This document shows, piece by piece, positions 14,536 to 18,741 of a stretch of 18,741 bases of DNA. Positions within the stretch are counted from its first letter, which is position 1, and every line of letters starts with the position of its first letter. A program made the position numbers and the translations under genes. The DNA is taken from positions 1 to 18,741 of the forward strand of contig CAZJFH010000091.1 in the NCBI GenBank assembly GCA_964545205.1, in the 5' to 3' direction. The notes below the pieces were generated by a model. That model did not search any database and was not told the DNA's origin. It saw only the letters and a program-made list of their open reading frames with translations. This DNA is from CAZJFH01 sp964545205. GTDB taxonomy: Bacteria > Pseudomonadota > Alphaproteobacteria > Rhodospirillales > Magnetospirillaceae.

Positions 14536-15003
14536 ATGCGCCGACTGCTGCTCGCCCTGGCGATGCTCGTCGCGATCGCGCCGGTCCACGCCGGCGAGAT
14601 CGTGGTGCCGCCGCCCAAACCGGGCGACAAGTGCCCGGTGTGCGGCATGTTCGTCGCGCCCTATCCGGAGTGGGTCGCGGCGGTGGTCTACAAGGACGGC
14701 CATGCGCATTACTTCGACGGCGCCAAGGACCTCTTCCGCTTCCTGCAGTCGCCGACCCGCTGGGCACCGGGCCACCGCGACGACGACGTGGCCCTGATCT
14801 CGGTGACCGAGTACTACGCCGTCGAACCCATCGACGCGAAGACGGCGTTCTACGCCTTGGGATCGGACGTCCTCGGGCCGATGGGAAAGGAGCTGATCCC
14901 GCTGGCCACCGAGGCCGATGCCGCCGAATTCGTCCGGGATCACGGCGGCGAGGTGCTGCGCTTCGAAGCGGTGACCTCCGGGGTCCTGAGCGCTCTGGAC
15001 TAG
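14536..15003 (+). CDS. NosL-like periplasmic copper chaperone
   Basis: A 155-aa protein. A signal peptide (about 1-19, ending APVHA-G) is followed by a Pro-rich linker and the NosL signature KCPVCGMFV (32-40). YFDGAKDLFRFL and SDVLGPMGKELIPL (110-123) also match NosL. NosL is normally a lipoprotein that binds Cu(I) and supplies NosZ; here there is no lipobox cysteine, so a soluble periplasmic protein is expected. AAGGGA (14519-14524) precedes ATG 14536. With no nosZ in the window, the receiving enzyme is unknown, so I give no gene symbol. It is the last gene of the plus-strand cluster and faces the hemerythrin gene across 22 nt. Confidence 0.85.
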   Translation: MRRLLLALAMLVAIAPVHAGEIVVPPPKPGDKCPVCGMFVAPYPEWVAAVVYKDGHAHYFDGAKDLFRFLQSPTRWAPGHRDDDVALISVTEYYAVEPIDAKTAFYALGSDVLGPMGKELIPLATEADAAEFVRDHGGEVLRFEAVTSGVLSALD

Positions 15004-15025
15004 GCCGGGCGCCGACGGCCCCCGT

Positions 15026-15418
15026 TCAGGCGCGGCGCAGCGCCGCCGCCGGCACCGCGATCTCCTCGAGATAGGCGCGGAACTTGATGTCGTGCCGGAT
15101 GATGTGGCCGTGCTGCATCTCGGCGATGCGCTCGAGGTCGCGCACCGCCGAGGACGGATCGGCGCGCAGCGCCCGCAGGCGCTCGCGGGTGCGGCGGTGG
15201 TCGGCCATGTGCAGGTCGAAGGCGAAGCGGCAGCGGCTGTCGAAGGCGGCGGCGCGCAGCATCGCCTCCTCGCGCCGCATATGCGCCAGCGCGCCGGCGA
15301 CCAGGCGCTCGACCAGCACCGGCGAGCCGTCCTCGGCGCCGAGCCGCCGGCACAGCGCGATGAACGCCGCGTGGTCGTCGTCGAGGTCGGGAATGCCGAC
15401 CGGCAGCGCGTCCTTCAT
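15026..15418 (-). CDS. hemerythrin family protein
   Basis: A 130-aa single-domain bacteriohemerythrin-like protein. All seven expected diiron ligands can be placed with correct spacing: H16, H46 and E50 (HMRRE), H70 and H74 (HMADH), H105 and D110 (HIIRHD). Hemerythrins bind O2 or sense or scavenge O2/NO at a non-haem diiron site; which role applies here is not determined. Its ATG overlaps the stop of the upstream EamA gene (ATGA, 15418-15415), so the two are probably translationally coupled. The short gap to the NosL-like stop holds no clear terminator, so the two transcripts probably overlap. Confidence 0.85.
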   Translation of the reverse strand: MKDALPVGIPDLDDDHAAFIALCRRLGAEDGSPVLVERLVAGALAHMRREEAMLRAAAFDSRCRFAFDLHMADHRRTRERLRALRADPSSAVRDLERIAEMQHGHIIRHDIKFRAYLEEIAVPAAALRRA

Positions 15419-16347
15419 GCTCGCTCCCGTCCGATGCGCGATACCGTGCCGGGCCAGCGTAGCACGCCGAAGGCGATCAGCAGACCCGTCGTGACCACGG
15501 CGGCGCCGGCGGCCTGCGCCGAGCTCGGCCACTCGCCGAGCAGCGGGATGCCCAGCAGCATCGCGATGCCGGGCACCAGCGCCGGCAGCATGGCGGCGCG
15601 CGCCGCCCCGAGCGCGGCGACGGCGCGGCCGTAGGCGACCACCGCGGCGGCGCCGGCCAGCAGGCCCTGGACGACGACGTTGACGGCCAGCAGCGACGGC
15701 GAGGCGGCGGCGAGGCGCTCGAAGCCCGACAGCGCCGCGACGGCGGGCAGCATCAGCGCCGCCGAGAGCAGCGCCACCGCGGCGGTGGCCTGCACCGGGT
15801 CGATGCGCCAGCGCCGCAGCAGGATCGTGAACTGCGCCCACAGCGCGCCGGCGGCGACGAACATCAGATCGCCCATCCAGGCGTCGGCGCCGGCGGCGGC
15901 GGCGTCCCAGTTCAGGAGCACGAGGCCGGCGGCGACGACCGCGACCCCGCGCAGCCGCGCCGCGTCGGGGCGCTCGCCGAGCAGCAGCCACGCCAGCACG
16001 AGGCCGCCGAGCCCGGTGGCGACCGGCTGCAGCACGGCGCCGTGGGCCAGCGGCGCATGGGCGAAGCCGCCGGCGGCCAGCAGCAGGAACAGCGGGCCGG
16101 CGGTGGCGGTCAGGGCGAGGGCGCGCCGCCAGCCGATCGCCCGCAAGCCGCGGCCGCGATCGGCGACGACGAAGGGCAGCATCACCAGCGCCGCGGTGGC
16201 GAAGCGGATCAGCGCCACGTCCTCGGGCCGCAGGCCGGCGCCGGCGGTCATGCGCATCACCACGAAATGACCCGACCAGGCGGCGACGGCCAGCAGGCCG
16301 GCGGCCAGCCCGGCGCGGGTGATCGCGGCATCCTGGTCGCTGCGCAT
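15415..16347 (-). CDS. EamA/DMT-family transporter
   Basis: A 310-aa protein with about ten hydrophobic helices in two repeats of the EamA domain, as in drug/metabolite exporters. The N-terminal region (LLAVAAWSGHFVVMRM, then RPEDVALIRFATAALVMLPF) and the mid-protein GLVLAWLLLGERP are typical. Substrate unknown. I chose the ATG at 16347 because AGAGGAA stands about 6 nt upstream on this strand. The gene is divergent from a LysR regulator, the classic arrangement in which the regulator controls the exporter, and it is coupled to the hemerythrin gene downstream. Confidence 0.88.
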   Translation of the reverse strand: MRSDQDAAITRAGLAAGLLAVAAWSGHFVVMRMTAGAGLRPEDVALIRFATAALVMLPFVVADRGRGLRAIGWRRALALTATAGPLFLLLAAGGFAHAPLAHGAVLQPVATGLGGLVLAWLLLGERPDAARLRGVAVVAAGLVLLNWDAAAAGADAWMGDLMFVAAGALWAQFTILLRRWRIDPVQATAAVALLSAALMLPAVAALSGFERLAAASPSLLAVNVVVQGLLAGAAAVVAYGRAVAALGAARAAMLPALVPGIAMLLGIPLLGEWPSSAQAAGAAVVTTGLLIAFGVLRWPGTVSRIGRERA

Positions 16348-16367
16348 CGCCGTTCCTCTTCGCCTCG

Positions 16368-16380
16368 GTTCCGAAGGAAC
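16368..16380. promoter_or_regulatory. candidate operator 1 (GTTCC-GAA-GGAAC)
   Basis: A perfect 5-bp inverted repeat with a 3-nt spacer, 20 nt upstream of the eamA start within the eamA/lysR intergenic region. It shares the TTCC/GGAA core with the palindrome near the lysR start, so both could bind the same dimeric regulator. Confidence 0.4.
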
Positions 16381-16397
16381 AAGCTGCGGTGATGCCG

Positions 16398-16427
16398 TTG
16401 ACGATGGAAGCACCGGCCGGGCAATAT
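16398..16427 (+). promoter_or_regulatory. candidate promoter of the lysR gene
   Basis: TTGACG (16398-16403) matches the -35 consensus at 5 of 6 positions. CAATAT (16422-16427), 18 nt further, is a weak -10, and TATGCT (16425-16430) is an alternative at 21 nt. The poor -10 and the adjacent palindrome fit a weak, regulated promoter. Confidence 0.4.
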
Positions 16428-16430
16428 GCT

Positions 16431-16449
16431 TCATTCCATTTGGGAATGA
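16431..16449. promoter_or_regulatory. candidate operator 2 (TCATTCC-N5-GGAATGA)
   Basis: A perfect 7-bp inverted repeat with a 5-nt spacer that ends 3 nt before the lysR ATG and covers its weak ribosome binding region. LysR-type regulators commonly bind dyads of this kind and repress their own gene; occupancy here would block both transcription and translation start. Confidence 0.55.
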
Positions 16450-16452
16450 GCC

Positions 16453-17367
16453 ATGGATCTCCTCACCGCCATGCGGGTGTTCCTGCGCGTCGCCGAAACC
16501 GGCAGCTTCACCGCCGTCGCGCGCGCGGCCGGCACGACCCAGCCGACCGTCAGCAAGCAGATCGCCGCCCTCGAGGCGCATCTCGGCACCCGGCTGGTCG
16601 AGCGCACCACGCACAGCGTCGCGCTCAACGACGACGGCCGGGTCTATCTCGACTACTGCCGGCAGGTGCTGGATCTGGTCGGCGAGGCCGAGGGCGCGAT
16701 CGGCCGGCGGCGGGCGGCGCCGGCCGGGCTGGTGCGGGTCGGCAGTCCGACCGGCTTCGCCCGCTTCCACCTGGCGCCGCGCATCGGCCGGCTGCTGGCG
16801 CGCCACCCCGAGCTGCAGATCGAGCTGATCGCCAGCGACGGCATCGCCGACCTGATCCAGGAGGGAATCGACCTGGCGATCCGGGTCGGCGAGCTGCCGG
16901 ACCAGAGCATGGTCGCCCGCCGCATCGGCATGGTGCGGCGCGTGACCGTCGGCTCGCCGGGCTATTTCGAGCGCCACGGGGTTCCCGGCCATCCAGACGA
17001 GCTGCGCCGCCACAACTGCATCCACTACACCCATCTGGCGGCCGGCGGCGAATGGCCGTTCGAGGGGCCGAGCGGGCCGATTCGGGTGCGGGTCGGCGGC
17101 AACTACCGGGCCAACACCGCCGACGCGGTGCGCGAGGGCGTGCTGTCGGGCATCGGGCTGGCGGTGCTGCCGGTGTGGGCGGTGCGCGACGACCTCGCCG
17201 CCGGACGGGTGCGCGCCGTGCTCAGCGACTGGGAGCCGAAACGGCTGCCGCTGCAGGCGGTGTGGCCGTCGCACCGGTTCCTGTCGCTGAAGGTCCGGGC
17301 GCTGATCGATTTCCTGGCCGAGGAGCTGGGGGCCGACCCCTTCCTGTCCGGGGAAGGCCGCCCCTGA
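16453..17367 (+). CDS. LysR-type transcriptional regulator
   Basis: A 304-aa regulator. The winged helix-turn-helix fills residues 1-60 (MRVFLRVAETGSFTAVARA, then TQPTVSKQIAALEAHLG, with LVERTTHSVALNDDGRVYL following). A periplasmic-binding-like effector domain (about 88-295) includes GLVRVGSPTGF, DLAIRVGELPD and GIGLAVLPVW. The DLAIR and RRI-type sequence puts it in the CrgA/YhjC/DsdC-like branch of short-dyad LysR proteins. It is divergent from eamA and probably controls it and itself through the two TTCC/GGAA palindromes. The effector is unknown. Confidence 0.93.
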   Translation: MDLLTAMRVFLRVAETGSFTAVARAAGTTQPTVSKQIAALEAHLGTRLVERTTHSVALNDDGRVYLDYCRQVLDLVGEAEGAIGRRRAAPAGLVRVGSPTGFARFHLAPRIGRLLARHPELQIELIASDGIADLIQEGIDLAIRVGELPDQSMVARRIGMVRRVTVGSPGYFERHGVPGHPDELRRHNCIHYTHLAAGGEWPFEGPSGPIRVRVGGNYRANTADAVREGVLSGIGLAVLPVWAVRDDLAAGRVRAVLSDWEPKRLPLQAVWPSHRFLSLKVRALIDFLAEELGADPFLSGEGRP

Positions 17368-17407
17368 CCGGCCGCGGCGGCGCGGGTTCCCTGCCGCCCG
17401 TCGAGTG

Positions 17408-17439
17408 TGCTATCGTCCCCCGCGAGCGCTCCCGGGGGA
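17408..17439 (+). promoter_or_regulatory. candidate extended -10 and hairpin before the GGDEF gene
   Basis: TGC-TATCGT (17408-17416) resembles an extended -10 element. It is followed at once by TCCCCC (17416-17421)/GGGGGA (17434-17439), a 6-bp stem with a 12-nt loop. If transcription starts near 17423 the stem would be only partly transcribed. Alternatively the stem, without a T-tract, marks the end of lysR transcription. The two readings cannot be separated by eye. Confidence 0.3.
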
Positions 17440-17478
17440 GAAACGGGGCGCCGCCTTCCCACGAGCCTCGAAAGCAGC

Positions 17479-18741
17479 ATGACCTTTCGCGACCCTGCGG
17501 ACCTGGATTCCCTGCGCCGGCGCCTGGCGGCGCTCGAACAGGAGCGCGACGACCTCGAGGCGGCGCTGACGACCGCGGTCGAGCACGGCGACGCGATCGA
17601 GAGCGGCCTCGACGACATGGTGCAGCGCCTGCGCGACGAGGTGCGCGACCGCATGCAGGCCGAATCGCGGCTGGAGGCGCTGGTCACCGCGATCAGCCAG
17701 CAGAAGAACGACCTCGAGCTGGTGGTGCGCACCATCACCGAGCACAGCGACGCCATCGACATGCAGTGGCTGACCCGCTACGCCGAGGCCGAGCAGCTGA
17801 CCCGCATCGACGGCCTGACGCGGGTCGCCAATCGCCGCGGCTTCGACGCGGCGATCGACCACGAGTGGCAGCGCGCCCTGCGCAGCCGCCAGCCGCTGTC
17901 CCTGCTGATGTGCGACATCGACCATTTCAAGCAGTACAACGACAGCTGCGGCCATCCGGCGGGCGACAAGTGCCTGATCGCGGTGGCGCGGCTGATCGGC
18001 GAGCACTGCCGCCGGCCGGCCGACCTCGCCGCCCGCTACGGCGGCGAGGAATTCGCGCTGCTGCTGCCCGAGACCGATTCCGACGGCGCCCACGAGCTGG
18101 CGCGACAGCTCGAAGAGTCGTTGCGCGAGCTGGCGTTGCCGCATCCCGGCTCGCCCCATGGCCGCGTCACCCTGAGCATGGGACTGGCGACGATGGTGCC
18201 GGCGGCGCCGGCCGGTCCCTGGGATCTGGTCGCCGCAGCCGACCGGCTGCTGTACAACGCCAAGCAGGCAGGGCGAAACACCATCTGCCGCACCCACGAG
18301 GAGGGCCATTCGATGCCGTCGACGGTCGGTGACTTCCTGGAGATCGAGCCCAGCGGCGACACCGAGAGCCTGCTGCTGCGCTTTTCGCCCAGCTCGGTGC
18401 CGCTGAAGCAGCGCTGGCGCAACAACGGCGTCTCGGCCGACTTCCTGGGCGACTACGTGACCACCTTCCTGCCGAGCGAGGTCGACGCCGAGGCCTCGGC
18501 CGCGCGCCAGGCGGAGGTGCGCAGCGCCGTCAGCTTCATCGCCAACGAACTGCTCGAAAACGCGATGAAGTACAGCAATGCCGGGCCGGGCGCGGCGGTC
18601 TCGATGCATCTGCATCTCGAAAGCCGCGGCATCGTGTTCCAGGCCTCGAACGGCGCCACCGCCGAGCAGGCCGCCCGCTTCCGCGCCTTCGTCGACGAAC
18701 TCAGGGCCGGCGACCCGCAGGAGATGTTCATCGGCCGGCTC
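17479..18741 (+). CDS. GGDEF diguanylate cyclase fused to slr1658-like domain (3' end outside window)
   Basis: An open frame of 421 codons that is still open at the window edge. Residues 1 to about 95 are a charged heptad-like coiled coil with no TM segment, so it is cytoplasmic. The GGDEF domain follows (about 105-272): DGLT (111-114), CDIDHFK (145-151), the product-inhibition I-site RPAD (179-182), active-site GGEEF (188-192), and the closing KQAGRN. An active, feedback-inhibited c-di-GMP synthase is expected. From about residue 279 a second module begins: GDFLEI, LRFSPSSVPLKQRWRNNGVS, SAVSFIANELLENAMKY (about 349-365). This strongly resembles cyanobacterial slr1658-family regulators with an HATPase-like N-box; a DxGxG box is not evident in the visible part. 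The two modules are in frame without a stop. No Shine-Dalgarno is obvious at ATG 17479. Confidence 0.88.
   Translation, partial: MTFRDPADLDSLRRRLAALEQERDDLEAALTTAVEHGDAIESGLDDMVQRLRDEVRDRMQAESRLEALVTAISQQKNDLELVVRTITEHSDAIDMQWLTRYAEAEQLTRIDGLTRVANRRGFDAAIDHEWQRALRSRQPLSLLMCDIDHFKQYNDSCGHPAGDKCLIAVARLIGEHCRRPADLAARYGGEEFALLLPETDSDGAHELARQLEESLRELALPHPGSPHGRVTLSMGLATMVPAAPAGPWDLVAAADRLLYNAKQAGRNTICRTHEEGHSMPSTVGDFLEIEPSGDTESLLLRFSPSSVPLKQRWRNNGVSADFLGDYVTTFLPSEVDAEASAARQAEVRSAVSFIANELLENAMKYSNAGPGAAVSMHLHLESRGIVFQASNGATAEQAARFRAFVDELRAGDPQEMFIGRL
18298..18315 (+). promoter_or_regulatory. internal ribosome binding site and ATG at the domain junction
   Basis: GAGGAGGG (18298-18305) stands 7 nt before the in-frame ATG at 18313, exactly where the GGDEF domain ends and the slr1658-like domain begins. 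This is a better Shine-Dalgarno than that of the gene's own start. The C-terminal domain may therefore also be made as a separate protein. Confidence 0.5.

Noticed and set aside
1..18741. CRISPR arrays, tRNA or rRNA genes, phage genes
   Set aside because: No regularly spaced repeats, no cloverleaf-type sequences and no phage or integrase genes were seen in the window.

Overview
The window is very GC-rich, densely coded DNA with ATGA/TGATG overlaps between genes. It reads as a chromosomal segment of a proteobacterium. An alphaproteobacterium, perhaps of the Rhodospirillales, is my best guess from protein character and gene content. This is an inference: no rRNA or other taxonomic marker is present.

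Left part (1-5050). A REP-like pair of inverted repeats precedes dmsC, the membrane anchor of a DMSO-reductase-type enzyme whose other subunits would lie upstream of the window. Directly after dmsC is the 3' remnant of a hicA toxin gene, followed by an intact hicB antitoxin gene with a C-terminal ribbon-helix-helix domain. A 13-bp tandem duplication lies over the convergent stop codons of hicB and a small, AT-richer cysteine/histidine protein gene. Phosphoenolpyruvate carboxylase (ppc, minus strand) follows, with a good sigma70-type promoter upstream of it. About 330 bp beyond that promoter hold no convincing gene.

Centre (5050-15003). Three small membrane proteins and a DUF2946-type protein lead into a tight plus-strand run of ten genes. 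These are a conserved membrane-anchored protein, a MacB/FtsX-type ABC permease and its ATPase, a polytopic protein with a CPFC pair, a TlpA-like thioredoxin lipoprotein, a 60-aa stand-alone CxxC/FCCxGC metal-binding domain, a Met/His-rich single-TM protein, a protein with a cysteine-less HMA-like domain, a CopA-type P1B ATPase with one degenerate and one canonical HMA domain, and a COG2836 (SafE/TauE-like) membrane protein. A NosL-like copper chaperone follows 17 nt later. The domain content points to copper movement across the inner membrane coupled to periplasmic thiol chemistry. No target cuproenzyme (NosZ, cbb3 oxidase) is encoded in the window. This cluster is the best candidate here for an incompletely described system.

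Right part (15026-18741). On the minus strand an EamA/DMT exporter gene overlaps a hemerythrin gene by 4 nt. A LysR regulator is divergent from the exporter, with two TTCC/GGAA palindromes in the shared intergenic region. The window ends inside an open reading frame that joins a coiled coil, an active-looking GGDEF diguanylate cyclase domain with an I-site, and a C-terminal domain resembling the cyanobacterial slr1658 family (HATPase-like N-box). A strong internal ribosome binding site sits exactly at the junction of the last two domains.
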